A stretch of 39,788 nucleotides of DNA. Origin: JBCBGF01 sp038526915. GTDB taxonomy: Bacteria > Pseudomonadota > Alphaproteobacteria > Rhodobacterales > Rhodobacteraceae. The stretch spans positions 1 through 39,788 of the forward strand of contig JBCBGF010000015.1 in assembly GCA_038526915.1 (NCBI GenBank), given 5' to 3'. The notes beneath the pieces are model-generated. The model searched no databases, had not been told where the DNA came from, and was given only the letters and a program-made list of their open reading frames with translations. Every line of letters begins with the position of its first letter. Positions within the stretch are counted from its first letter, which is position 1. This document shows, in pieces, positions 14,584-23,100 of this stretch. The position numbers and the translations under genes were made by a program.

Positions 14584-15438
14584 TTATTCTGCGACGCTGG
14601 CCATTTCCTGATCAGCGACGTCTTCTTCTACTTCGCTCTCGACACCGCTGTCAGAAGCATCCTGCTTGGCTTCCTTTTTGGCAGCCTGAGCTTCCGCTGC
14701 GGCGGCCTGTTCGGCTTCCCAACGCTCTTCCTTCTTGGCTTGTTTCCAATCGGGAAGGTCCTTGCCACCGGTCTCGGCGTCGTCATCGCCGCCGTACTTC
14801 TTCTCAAGCTTCCAATCCGGCAGGCCCTTGGGGTTGTTCTTGTTGGCCTTCTTCTCGGCACGCCAGGCGTCCTGATCCTCGCGCTGCTTTTCCCAGCGGG
14901 CGACCTTGCGATCCCACTTTTCTTTCCAGATGCCGTTCTTCTTGGCAACTTTCCAGGCGGGCAGGTTCTTTTCAGCGGTCTCGGTCGCGTCATCCCCATC
15001 GGATGCGCCGCCGTCACCACCGGTGCCATCGCCCCCGTCGGTGCCCGTGCCGTCACCGACACCCGCACCATCATCGTCATCGTCGCCTGCGGTATCGGCC
15101 ACGGTGACGTTACCAACCGTTGGGCCGCCTACATCGTCATCGCTGTCGCGGGTCACGATCCCGCCGCTGATGGCCGCCGTCGCGAAGTCGGCCATCTGAA
15201 GGGCCAGCGTCGGACAGTTCTCGGACATATACAGGAACCACCGGTCAAATTCGCTGTGCTCGGACAGTTGCCGCATCAGATCGGTGGGTAGCCCGCTTTG
15301 GAACGAACACAGATCCGATGGCAGGCTGACCGGGATCAAACCGGTTTCAGGATCGGGCGACATCGCACCCGCAACGGTCGAAGAGACCGCGAAAAACGCC
15401 GCCGTGACAGGCGGCAAAACATACGTGCGTCTACTCAT
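14584..15438 (-). CDS. Exported C-x30-C module protein with acidic linker and LPxWK repeats
   Basis: A 284-residue protein that I do not recognise. A signal peptide covers about residues 1-25 (AFFAVSSTVAGA). Residues 30-84 form a module with cysteines C44 (LPSDLCSF) and C75 (SENCPTLAL), spaced C-x30-C. The same module occurs twice in the protein encoded at 15803. Residues 98-155 are an acidic linker of Asp, Gly and Thr. The rest is charged and holds three LP[AD]WKxxKK repeats (159-167, 206-214 and 228-236) plus a degenerate WRAEKK. The C-terminus (about 243-284) is Ala/Glu-rich. A longer frame begins at 15453, but GGGGG precedes the ATG at 15438. The two cysteines could form a periplasmic disulfide. 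The function is unknown. Confidence 0.78.
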   Translation of the reverse strand: MSRRTYVLPPVTAAFFAVSSTVAGAMSPDPETGLIPVSLPSDLCSFQSGLPTDLMRQLSEHSEFDRWFLYMSENCPTLALQMADFATAAISGGIVTRDSDDDVGGPTVGNVTVADTAGDDDDDGAGVGDGTGTDGGDGTGGDGGASDGDDATETAEKNLPAWKVAKKNGIWKEKWDRKVARWEKQREDQDAWRAEKKANKNNPKGLPDWKLEKKYGGDDDAETGGKDLPDWKQAKKEERWEAEQAAAAEAQAAKKEAKQDASDSGVESEVEEDVADQEMASVAE

Positions 15439-15802
15439 GGAAACCCCCAGCAAGACTGACTACAAAAAACTCACCACTACTCCCAGTGCGGCGAGGAAGT
15501 ACTGAATGTGGCGTTTCTGTCAATTTGCTGCCCAAGATATGTCACTAAACCGGGGTTTTCGGAAACAATCCTGAAGCATTCCCAGCGCTGTCGTGAATTC
15601 AGCGGAAGACCACCCATAGGCCTGTGCGGGCCGGATGTGTGGCTAGGGCCTTGGGGGATTTGCGAAAAACGGGGTCGGAGGTGGGAAAAGACCGCCGCAA
15701 GCCCTCAAATGGCGTTGCGGCGGGGAATCGCCGGGGTCTGTTCAGGGCGCTGCGGCCTGGTTAGGCCGCATTTGCAGGTGTAGAGGCGGGCAAAAGGTCG
15801 GG
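15439..15802. other. 364-base gap between the two C-x30-C protein genes
   Basis: I see no convincing gene. It must hold the promoter of the 14584 gene: a perfect minus-strand TTGACA (complement of 15518-15523) is present, with only a weak -10 (TACTTC, 16 bases on). It also holds the hairpin at 15751-15770. A 91-codon frame at 15508 has no ribosome site or family features. Confidence 0.5.
15751..15770 (-). terminator. Hairpin after the large repeat-protein gene
   Basis: TGCGGCCT (15751-15758) pairs with AGGCCGCA (15763-15770) around GGTT, about 33 bases past the stop of the minus-strand 15803 gene. There is no T-run on that strand, so it is a probable but weak terminator. Confidence 0.5.
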
Positions 15803-18067
15803 TCAGTACCGTTTGCCGCCTTTGTCTTTACCGCCTTTATCCTTGCCGCCTTTGCCACCCTTGTCCTTGCCACCCTTACGGTCGCCCTTGTCGCGGTTGC
15901 CTTTGTCCCGGTCGCCACGGTCGCGGTCACTCTTGTCGCGCCCCTTATCCTTGCCACGGTCATCGCGCTCCGCCTTGCTGCGCTCGCCCTTGCTGTGGGG
16001 ATCGCGCTGCCGGTCCTTGCGGTCGGCTTTGGCGTGATGATCGCGCTGCCGGTCCTTGCGGTCGGCCTTGTCTGCCTTGCCGTGCCCCTTGTCGCGGTCC
16101 GCCTTTTTGCGATCGGCCTTAGCATGGTGGTCGCGCTGTCGGTCCTTGCGCTCGGCCTTGTCCCCCTTGTCGCGGTCCGCCTTGTGCTTGCCACCGGTGT
16201 CGGCATGGGCCTTGCGATCTCCTTTGTCGGCCTTTCCGCCCTTGTGGCGATCGCCTTTTCCGGGATGGTCCTTGCGGTCGGTCCGGTCGTGCTTGCCATA
16301 GCCTTGCTTGTCTTTGGCCTTGCCCGCATCCTTGCGGTCGGCCTTGCCTTCGCCGGGGTGCCCTTTGTCTTTCTTGTCGCCGGCTTTGCTGTCGCCCTTG
16401 TGCGGAGCACTGGCCTCACGATCCTTCTTGTCCTTCTTGTCCTTCTTTTCCTTCTTGTCCTTCTTGTCCTTCTTGTCCACCACGTCTTTTGGCGCGCTGT
16501 CCTGGCGATCCTTCTTGTCTGTCTTGGTCTTTTTGTCCGCCGCGTCCTTCGGGGTGTTCTCCTTGCTCTTCTGCTTCTTTTTCTTGTCTTTGGCGGTTTT
16601 CTTGTCCCCGCCATCGGCACTTGTGCCGCCACCCGTGCCACCCGGGGTCATGCCGCCATCGCCGGGGTGATCATCCGCCCCGCCGCCGGATCCGCCGCTG
16701 CCAGACCCGCCATTGCCAGAGCCACCGCTCCCGGACCCGGCACCATCATTGCCGCTGCCCGTGCCGCCCGACCCTGTGCCGCCGCCGGAGCCCTGACCAC
16801 CGCCAGCCCCATCCGAGCCGCCATCGCCCCCGTCTGAACCGTCGTCCGAGCCGCCGTTACCGCCACCATTCCCGGTGCCATCACCGCCGCCCGTGCCACC
16901 GTCTGAGCCCGAACTGCCACCATCGCCGTTTCCGGACCCATCGCCCGCGCTGCCATCGCTTCCGGATCCGTCTAAGCCGCCACCATTGGACCCCGTTTCA
17001 CCGGTTCCGTCGCCCGTTCCACCGGTGCCGTTACCGTCCCCGCCGCCGGAGCCATCGCCGTTGCCGGAGCTGTCCCCGCCGCCGTCCGAGCCATCGCCGC
17101 CGGTCCCGTCGCCGTTTCCGGCCCCACTGGAACCGTTGCCGTCACCGGAGCCATCGCCGCCCGCGCCGCCGCTGCCTCCGGCGCCATCGCCGCTGTCACC
17201 GCTACCGCCGTCGCCATTGTCACCGGCCCCGTCGCCACCGGTGCCATCACCACCGGTCCCGCCGCCAGCGCCGTCGCCGCCACCGTTCCCGCCGGTGCCA
17301 TTGCCACCCGTGCCGCCGCCAGCGCCATCGCCGCCCGTGCCACCAGTCCCATCGCCCGGATCACCCGCGCCACCGCCGGTGCCATTCCCGCCACCGCCGG
17401 CACCCGCGCCGCCGCCACCCGCAATAGGCAGGAACGGGCCGTCGTCATCATCGCTCTCATCACGCTCGGGTCGGTCTGGGCGGGTCGTCGCGGTGACCGC
17501 GTCGGCAAAGGCCAGGGCCTGCTCGGGGCAGTTCGCCAGCATATAGTCCAACAACGCCTCGCGATCGAAGCGCCGGGTCAGGCGCGTGACCAGCGCCTCG
17601 GGCAGGCCGTCTTCAAAGCTGCACAGGTCGTCGGGCAGGGCCACGGCCAGTGCCACAAGCCCGGTCTCTTCATCCATCTCGATCCGGGTGGAGGACGCCA
17701 CTGGGGCGGGCGGCGTCTCCAAAGGGCCTGCGATCGAGGCCGTGGCCGCATCGCCCGTCAGGGCCAGAGCGACCTCTGGGCATTCGCGCCCCATATAGTC
17801 CAGAAGTTCGGGGAAATCGTCGCGCTCGCGCAAGCGGGCGGCCAGGCTCTCTGGCACGCCGTCTGTGTAGAGGCACAGGTCGGCGGGCAGGGCAACAAGA
17901 CCGGTGCCCGGCCCGCTGCGTTCCGGGCCCGGCACCACGACGGGGTCCAGACGCTCGCCCTGGGCGAGGGTGTCCAACGATCCCGCAAAAACGCCTGAAG
18001 CCGTCATCGCGGCCACCAGCGCCATCGCCCCGGCACGCCCGCGCAAAACCCAACGTTGCTTCGTCAT
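15803..18067 (-). CDS. Large exported protein: two C-x30-C modules, Gly/Asp-rich block, Lys-rich block
   Basis: A 754-residue protein of no family I recognise. After a signal peptide (about 1-28, TASGVFA) come two copies of a module of about 60 residues, with cysteines C65/C96 and C149/C180, both spaced C-x30-C. Shared motifs are ETGLVAL or GTGLVAL, LPxDLC, the G[VL]PExL segment, LLDYM, and CPE followed by AL. Next is a long, acidic, low-complexity block (about 203-480) built from GDGTGG-like units. From about 485 to the end comes a strongly basic block of KDKK, DRKDRQRDHHAKA and GGKDKGGK units ending KRY. A longer frame begins at 18097; the ATG at 18067 has GGGGGGAC upstream. The repetitive DNA is prone to length change. 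A secreted polyampholyte such as a matrix or surface protein is inference. Confidence 0.78.
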   Translation of the reverse strand: MTKQRWVLRGRAGAMALVAAMTASGVFAGSLDTLAQGERLDPVVVPGPERSGPGTGLVALPADLCLYTDGVPESLAARLRERDDFPELLDYMGRECPEVALALTGDAATASIAGPLETPPAPVASSTRIEMDEETGLVALAVALPDDLCSFEDGLPEALVTRLTRRFDREALLDYMLANCPEQALAFADAVTATTRPDRPERDESDDDDGPFLPIAGGGGAGAGGGGNGTGGGAGDPGDGTGGTGGDGAGGGTGGNGTGGNGGGDGAGGGTGGDGTGGDGAGDNGDGGSGDSGDGAGGSGGAGGDGSGDGNGSSGAGNGDGTGGDGSDGGGDSSGNGDGSGGGDGNGTGGTGDGTGETGSNGGGLDGSGSDGSAGDGSGNGDGGSSGSDGGTGGGDGTGNGGGNGGSDDGSDGGDGGSDGAGGGQGSGGGTGSGGTGSGNDGAGSGSGGSGNGGSGSGGSGGGADDHPGDGGMTPGGTGGGTSADGGDKKTAKDKKKKQKSKENTPKDAADKKTKTDKKDRQDSAPKDVVDKKDKKDKKEKKDKKDKKDREASAPHKGDSKAGDKKDKGHPGEGKADRKDAGKAKDKQGYGKHDRTDRKDHPGKGDRHKGGKADKGDRKAHADTGGKHKADRDKGDKAERKDRQRDHHAKADRKKADRDKGHGKADKADRKDRQRDHHAKADRKDRQRDPHSKGERSKAERDDRGKDKGRDKSDRDRGDRDKGNRDKGDRKGGKDKGGKGGKDKGGKDKGGKRY

Positions 18068-18293
18068 AACTGTCCCCCCAGAACGGCGCTGTGGCACCTA
18101 TTCCATTCACCGGTGTTGTTTCTAGCAGTGACGATTGCCACACAATTGTCAGACTGTTGCCCAAGTGATGCCTAATTTTCTAAACGAAACGCTAACGCTC
18201 GTGCCAACGCGGCGAAGAACCCCGCGCAGGTGTCAGCGATCCCGCGCGCGATTGGGCGTGGCGCATACGCGAAACCTCGCCTAACGTCGGGCC
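18068..18293. other. Divergent intergenic region
   Basis: This is a 226-base gap between the large repeat-protein gene (minus) and the first permease (plus), so it should carry two divergent promoters. It contains the 8-base palindrome CACCGGTG and an AT-richer stretch near 18170-18190. I see no gene and no promoter good enough to name. Confidence 0.4.
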
Positions 18294-19241
18294 ATGCTGC
18301 GGTTTTTCCTGAAACGGCTTGTGTCCCTGATCCTGTCGCTTGCTGTGTCGAGCCTGGTGATCTTTGCCGTGGTGGAGGTGATCCCGGGCGATCCAGCGGC
18401 CTTCATGCTGGGCCTGAATGCCGCGCCCGAGGCGGTGGCGGCCTTGCGCGAGGATCTGGGGCTGAATGGTGGGCTGATTGAGCGCTATGCGGCCTGGGTG
18501 GGCGGTATGCTCACGGGCGATTTCGGGACGTCCTACACCTACCGCGTGCCGGTGACAGAGCTGGTGCTGGACCGGCTGTGGGTGTCGCTGCCCTTGACGC
18601 TTTATGCCTTGATCCTGTCAACGGCGATTGCGATCCCGGTGGGGATGATCGCGGCGGCGCGGCGGGGGCGGCCGGCGGATGTGGCGGTGATGGGCACGAC
18701 GCAGCTGGGGATCGCGGTGCCGAATTTCTGGTTCGCGATGATCCTGGTGCTGATCTTTGCGATCCAGCTCAGGTGGTTCTCGGCTGGGGGCTTTCCGGGG
18801 TGGGATGAAGGGTTCTGGGTGTCGATCAAAGCGCTGACCCTGCCCGCCATTGCGCTCGCCTTGCCGCAAGCCTCGATCCTCGCCCGCGTGATGCGCTCTA
18901 GCGTGCTCGAGACGCTGGGTCAGGATTACATGCGCACCGCCCGCGCCAAGGGGCTGAGCGAACGCCGGGCAGTCACCCGACATGCATTCCGCAACGCGAT
19001 GATCCCGGTGATGACGATCATCGGGCTGCAGTTTTCGTTCCTTCTGGCCGGTGCGATCATCATCGAAAACGTGTTCTTCCTGCCCGGTCTCGGGCGGCTG
19101 ATCTTCCAAGGCATCACCCAGCGCGACCTGATCGTGGTGGAAAGCGTGGTGATGCTCTTGGTCTTCTCGGTCATCCTCGTGACCTTCCTCGTCGACATCG
19201 CCTATGCCGTGATCGACCCGCGCCTGAGGACCCGCGCGTGA
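18294..19241 (+). CDS. Peptide ABC transporter permease (DppB/OppB type)
   Basis: A 315-residue inner-membrane permease with six predicted helices. It has the DppB N-terminal layout: one helix, then a periplasmic segment with VIPGDPAAFMLG and LREDLGLNGGLIERYAAWV. The BPD_transp_1 domain covers about 95-310, and the EAA loop reads YMRTARAKGLSERRAVTRHAFRNA-like, split here across residues 213-240; it contacts the ATPase. The C-terminal end DIAYAVIDPRLR is characteristic. It pairs with the next permease, which it overlaps as GTGA. No binding-protein gene is directly upstream; the likely partner is at 12219. Confidence 0.93.
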   Translation: MLRFFLKRLVSLILSLAVSSLVIFAVVEVIPGDPAAFMLGLNAAPEAVAALREDLGLNGGLIERYAAWVGGMLTGDFGTSYTYRVPVTELVLDRLWVSLPLTLYALILSTAIAIPVGMIAAARRGRPADVAVMGTTQLGIAVPNFWFAMILVLIFAIQLRWFSAGGFPGWDEGFWVSIKALTLPAIALALPQASILARVMRSSVLETLGQDYMRTARAKGLSERRAVTRHAFRNAMIPVMTIIGLQFSFLLAGAIIIENVFFLPGLGRLIFQGITQRDLIVVESVVMLLVFSVILVTFLVDIAYAVIDPRLRTRA

Positions 19242-20056
19242 GGTGGCCGATCTCGCTCATCCTCGGGACGGCGCTGGCGGGAGCCTTCGCACTGGCCGCG
19301 TTTATATCGTTCCTCTGGACGCCGTTTGACCATGAAAGCCTGAACATCTCGGCCCGCATGGGCCTTCCCGACGGCCAGCATTGGCTGGGGACCGATCACC
19401 TGGGCCGCGATATCCTGACGATGATCATGGTAGGGGCCCGCACCTCGATCGCGGTTGCGATCATCGCGGTGGGTATTGGTATCGCAATCGGTGTCCCCCT
19501 TGGCCTCTTCGCCGCCGCCAACCGGGGCAGCCTGATTGACGAGGTCATCATGCGCGGCAATGACCTCGTCTTTGCCTTCCCCTCCCTCGTGATCGCAATC
19601 CTGATCACCGCCGTCTTCGGCCCCTCCGCCGTCAACGCCATCCTCGCCATCGGCATCTTCAACATCCCCGTCTTCGCCCGCGTCGCGCGCGGCGGGGCGC
19701 TGTCGCTCTGGACGCTGGACTATATCCTGGCCGCCCGCGTGGCCGGGAAGGGCCGCTTCCGCATCTCGGTCGAACACATCCTGCCAAACATCGCGAACCT
19801 GCTGATTGTGCAGGGGACAATCCAGTTTTCGCTGGGCATTCTGGCCGAAGCCGCGCTCAGCTACGTGGGCCTCGGTGCCCAGCCCCCCACGCCCAGCTGG
19901 GGCCGGATGCTCGCCGACAGCCAGACGATGATCTCGCTCGCCCCCCACATGGCGATTTTCCCCGGCCTTGCGATTGTGCTGACCGTGCTGGGCCTCAACC
20001 TCGTGGGCGACGGCTTGCGCGATATCCTTGATCCGCGGGTGCGGCGGGCGCGATGA
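19238..20056 (+). CDS. Peptide ABC transporter permease (DppC/OppC type)
   Basis: A 272-residue second permease subunit. A first helix (about 5-24) is followed by the DppC signature HWLGTDHLGRDILTMIMVGAR and the BPD_transp_1 domain with five more helices. The EAA-type loop lies around residues 160-185 (ILAARVAGKGRFRISVEHILPN). It starts at GTG, overlapping the first permease by four bases, and ends overlapping the ATPase start as ATGA. This gives a tightly coupled three-gene unit. The C-terminal GLNLVGDGLRDILDPR is a typical family end. Confidence 0.93.
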   Translation: MRWPISLILGTALAGAFALAAFISFLWTPFDHESLNISARMGLPDGQHWLGTDHLGRDILTMIMVGARTSIAVAIIAVGIGIAIGVPLGLFAAANRGSLIDEVIMRGNDLVFAFPSLVIAILITAVFGPSAVNAILAIGIFNIPVFARVARGGALSLWTLDYILAARVAGKGRFRISVEHILPNIANLLIVQGTIQFSLGILAEAALSYVGLGAQPPTPSWGRMLADSQTMISLAPHMAIFPGLAIVLTVLGLNLVGDGLRDILDPRVRRAR

Positions 20057-21666
20057 CGCTGTTGTCCGTCCAAAACCTGTCGCTCGACATCCACGGCACG
20101 CCGATCCTGCGGGACGTGTCGTTCGACGTTCAAGAGGGCGAGGTTTTCGGGCTGGTCGGCGAAAGCGGGTCTGGCAAGTCGCTGACGGCGCTCTCGACCA
20201 TGCAGCTCCTGCCCGGCGGGTCACAGGCCACGGGGCGCATCGAGATGGGCGGGCAGGACCTGCTTCACCTGCCCGAGCGCGAGATGTGCGCCATTCGCGG
20301 CAATGAGATCGGGATGATCTTTCAGGAACCGATGACCGCGCTCAACCCGGTGCAGACCATCGGCGATCAGGTGGCCGAGACGCTGATTATCCACGGCGCT
20401 GCGTCGCGGTCCGAGGCGCTGGACGCCGCCCGCGAACGGCTCGACCGGGTGGGGCTGACGGCAGATCGGTTCCCGCTCACCCGCTATCCGCATGAGCTGT
20501 CGGGCGGCCAGCGGCAGCGGGTGTGCATCGCGATGGCGGTGGCGTTGCGCCCGAAGCTCCTGATCGCAGACGAACCCACCACCGCGCTTGATGTCACCAC
20601 CCAGGCGCAGATCCTCGACCTGTTGCAAGGCCTGGTGCGGGAGGAGGGGATGGCGCTGATGCTGATCACCCATGACCTCGCGGTGGTCTCGGATGTGGCG
20701 CATCACGTGGCGGTCATGCAGAACGGCGAAATCGTGGAGGCGGCGGAAACCGAAACCCTGTTCCGCCGCCGCAGCCACGCCTATACCCGCGCGCTGTTCG
20801 CGGCCTCCGAACATCAGCCCACCCGAGACGTCACCGCGGGCGCCACCCCGGTGCTGGAGGTCGCGCAGGCCACGCGCGACTATACTTTGCCCCGCACATC
20901 CCTGTTCGCCCCGGCCCCGAAGCTCCGCGCCGTGGATCAGGTGAGCCTGACCATCCACGCTGCCGAAAGCGTGGGCCTCGTCGGCGAATCCGGCTGTGGC
21001 AAGTCCACCCTCACCCGCGCGATCCTGGGGCTGGAGCCGCTGCAGGGCGGCACGATCCGCATCGGCGACGCGCCTGTCACCGCCCCCCATGTCCCCGCCG
21101 AGATCCGCCGCCGGATGCAGGTGGTGTTCCAGGACCCGTTCGGCTCCTTCAACCCCCGCCACCGAGTAGACCGCCTCGTCTCCGAACCCTTCCACCTGCT
21201 GGGCGAGGTGCCAGACCGCGAGACCCGCATCGACGAGGCGCTGATCAGCGTGGGCCTGACCCCCGCCGATAAGGCGAAATACATCCACGAATTCTCTGGC
21301 GGCCAGCGCCAGCGGATCGCCATCGCCCGCGCGCTGATCACCCGGCCCGATCTGATCGTACTGGATGAAGCGGTGTCGGCCCTAGATGTCCGTGTCCGGG
21401 CCCAGATCCTCGACCTGCTGGCCGATCTGCAGGCGGAATACGGGATGGCGTATCTGTTTATCAGCCACGACCTGGGGGTTGTGCGGGCGATCACCGACCG
21501 GGTGCTGGTGATGAAGGCGGGGCAGATCGTGGAGGAGGGGCCGACGGATCGGGTGTTCGCCGCGCCCGAACACCCCTATACGGCGGAATTGATCGCGGCC
21601 ACGCCGCGGATCCCGGCGGATTGGCATGAGGGAGGATTGGATGTCTCTGGACCGGCTGTGGTTTGA
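20053..21666 (+). CDS. Fused two-domain peptide ABC transporter ATPase (DppD-DppF type)
   Basis: A 537-residue cytoplasmic ATPase in which both nucleotide-binding domains sit on one chain. Domain 1 (about 1-255) has Walker A GESGSGKS, signature LSGGQRQR and Walker B LLIADEP. Domain 2 (about 275-525) has GESGCGKS, FSGGQRQR and LIVLDEA. Both show the oligopeptide family C-terminal extension around HPYT or HAYT. Each domain has its H-loop (LITHD, FISHD). All motifs are intact, so both sites should hydrolyse ATP. The fusion is common in Rhodobacterales and replaces separate D and F subunits. The end overlaps the aldehyde dehydrogenase start by 26 bases. Confidence 0.94.
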   Translation: MTLLSVQNLSLDIHGTPILRDVSFDVQEGEVFGLVGESGSGKSLTALSTMQLLPGGSQATGRIEMGGQDLLHLPEREMCAIRGNEIGMIFQEPMTALNPVQTIGDQVAETLIIHGAASRSEALDAARERLDRVGLTADRFPLTRYPHELSGGQRQRVCIAMAVALRPKLLIADEPTTALDVTTQAQILDLLQGLVREEGMALMLITHDLAVVSDVAHHVAVMQNGEIVEAAETETLFRRRSHAYTRALFAASEHQPTRDVTAGATPVLEVAQATRDYTLPRTSLFAPAPKLRAVDQVSLTIHAAESVGLVGESGCGKSTLTRAILGLEPLQGGTIRIGDAPVTAPHVPAEIRRRMQVVFQDPFGSFNPRHRVDRLVSEPFHLLGEVPDRETRIDEALISVGLTPADKAKYIHEFSGGQRQRIAIARALITRPDLIVLDEAVSALDVRVRAQILDLLADLQAEYGMAYLFISHDLGVVRAITDRVLVMKAGQIVEEGPTDRVFAAPEHPYTAELIAATPRIPADWHEGGLDVSGPAVV

Positions 21667-23095
21667 TCCCGCGCAGATCCTTGTGGATGGCCGCTGGCGC
21701 GCGCCTGAGGGCGGCGGGCGGCTGACGCTCGAAGACCCCTCGACCGGACAGGGCATCGGTGAGATCGCGGGCGGGCAGGCGGCGGATATCGATGCGGCTA
21801 TTGCGGCCGCGCGGGCGGCGTTGGCGGGTGAGTGGGGTCGGGCCACGGCGGCGGAGCGGGGGCGGGTGCTGACGCGGTTGGGTCAGCTCGTAAAAGACCG
21901 CGCCGAAGACCTCGCCCATCTTGAAGCGATGGACGTGGGCAAGCCCTTGAAACAGGCGATGGCCGACGCGCTGGCGCTTGCCCGCTATTGCGAGTTCTAC
22001 GGCGGTGCGGCGGACAAGGTGATGGGTGAGACGATCCCCTATCTCGATGGCTACACCGTGTATACCTTGCGCGAACCGCACGGCGTCACGGGCCATATCG
22101 TACCCTGGAACTATCCGATGCAGATCATCGGGCGGTCGGTGGGCGCCGCACTCGCCATGGGCAACGCATGCGTCCTGAAACCTGCTGAAGAGGCCTGCCT
22201 CACCGCGCTGGCCTTCGCCAAACTGGCCGAAGAAGCAGGCCTGCCCAAGGGCGCGCTCAATGTCGTGCCGGGTCTCGGCGAAGAGGCCGGTGCCGCCCTC
22301 GCGGGCCACCCGGGTGTCAACCACATCTCATTCACCGGGTCGGTCGGCGTCGGCAGCCTCGTCCAGGCTGCAGCCGCCAAAAATGTCGTCCCCGTCACCC
22401 TGGAGCTGGGTGGCAAATCCCCGCAAGTGGTGTTCGACGACGCCGACCTCGACGCAGCCCTCCCCTTCCTCGTCAACGCAGGCATCCAGAACGCGGGCCA
22501 AACCTGCTCCGCCTCCTCCCGCATCCTCGCCCACCGGTCCATCGCCGAAGAAGTTACCGCCCGCATGGCTGCCCGCTACGGTGCGCTACGCGTGGGCCCC
22601 GCCATCGCGGACCTTGATGTGGGCCCCCTGATCTCGGCCCGGCAGAAGGAGATCGTCACGGGCTACCTCGACCTTGCAAAAGACCTCGACACCGCCGCCA
22701 CCGGCCAGATCATGGGCAACGCGCCGGACGGTGGCCATTACGTCGCCCCACACCTGCTATCCGGCGTATCCCCCGACCACCGCCTTGCCCGTGAAGAGAT
22801 CTTCGGCCCCGTCCAGGTCGTCATCCCCTTCGATGATGAAGAAGAGGCTGTCGCCATCGCCAACGGCACCGACTATGGCCTCGTCGCTTCGGTCTGGTCC
22901 CGCGACGGGGCACGGCAGATGCGGCTCGCCAAGCGCCTGCATGCAGGGCAGGTCTTCATCAACAACTACGGGGCAGGGGGTGGTGTCGAATTGCCCTTCG
23001 GCGGGGTCGGCAAATCAGGCCATGGGCGGGAGAAAGGGTTCGAGGCGCTTTACGGGTTTTCATCGCTGAAAACCGTCGCGACCTACCACGGCTGA
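21641..23095 (+). CDS. Aldehyde dehydrogenase family protein
   Basis: A 484-residue NAD(P)-dependent aldehyde dehydrogenase. The nucleophile is C289 in NAGQTCSASSR and the general base is E255 in LELGGKS. N157 in PWNYP and K180 in VLKPAEE serve oxyanion and cofactor binding. The FTGS motif (231-234) marks the Rossmann fold. It resembles betaine-aldehyde and aminobutyraldehyde dehydrogenases, but the substrate is not decidable. I placed the start at 21641, where GGGAGG lies five bases upstream, so the gene begins inside the last codons of the transporter ATPase. The coupling suggests that the imported compound or its product is oxidised by this enzyme, which is inference. Confidence 0.92.
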   Translation: MSLDRLWFDPAQILVDGRWRAPEGGGRLTLEDPSTGQGIGEIAGGQAADIDAAIAAARAALAGEWGRATAAERGRVLTRLGQLVKDRAEDLAHLEAMDVGKPLKQAMADALALARYCEFYGGAADKVMGETIPYLDGYTVYTLREPHGVTGHIVPWNYPMQIIGRSVGAALAMGNACVLKPAEEACLTALAFAKLAEEAGLPKGALNVVPGLGEEAGAALAGHPGVNHISFTGSVGVGSLVQAAAAKNVVPVTLELGGKSPQVVFDDADLDAALPFLVNAGIQNAGQTCSASSRILAHRSIAEEVTARMAARYGALRVGPAIADLDVGPLISARQKEIVTGYLDLAKDLDTAATGQIMGNAPDGGHYVAPHLLSGVSPDHRLAREEIFGPVQVVIPFDDEEEAVAIANGTDYGLVASVWSRDGARQMRLAKRLHAGQVFINNYGAGGGVELPFGGVGKSGHGREKGFEALYGFSSLKTVATYHG

Positions 23096-23100
23096 TCCTC

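Noticed and set aside
14740..15291. A hydrophobic 183-codon plus-strand frame
   Set aside because: It is antisense to the small two-cysteine protein gene, whose ribosome site, signal peptide and paralogous domain are all present.
15508..15783. A 91-codon plus-strand frame in the gap between the two repeat-protein genes
   Set aside because: It has no ribosome site, no domain and odd composition, and it runs across the hairpin at 15751.
15813..17546. Leucine/proline-rich plus-strand frames and tandem short DNA repeats, which could suggest membrane proteins or a CRISPR array
   Set aside because: The repeats are irregular, follow codons of the minus-strand low-complexity protein, and lack equal repeat-spacer units. 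The plus-strand frames are translations of its complement.
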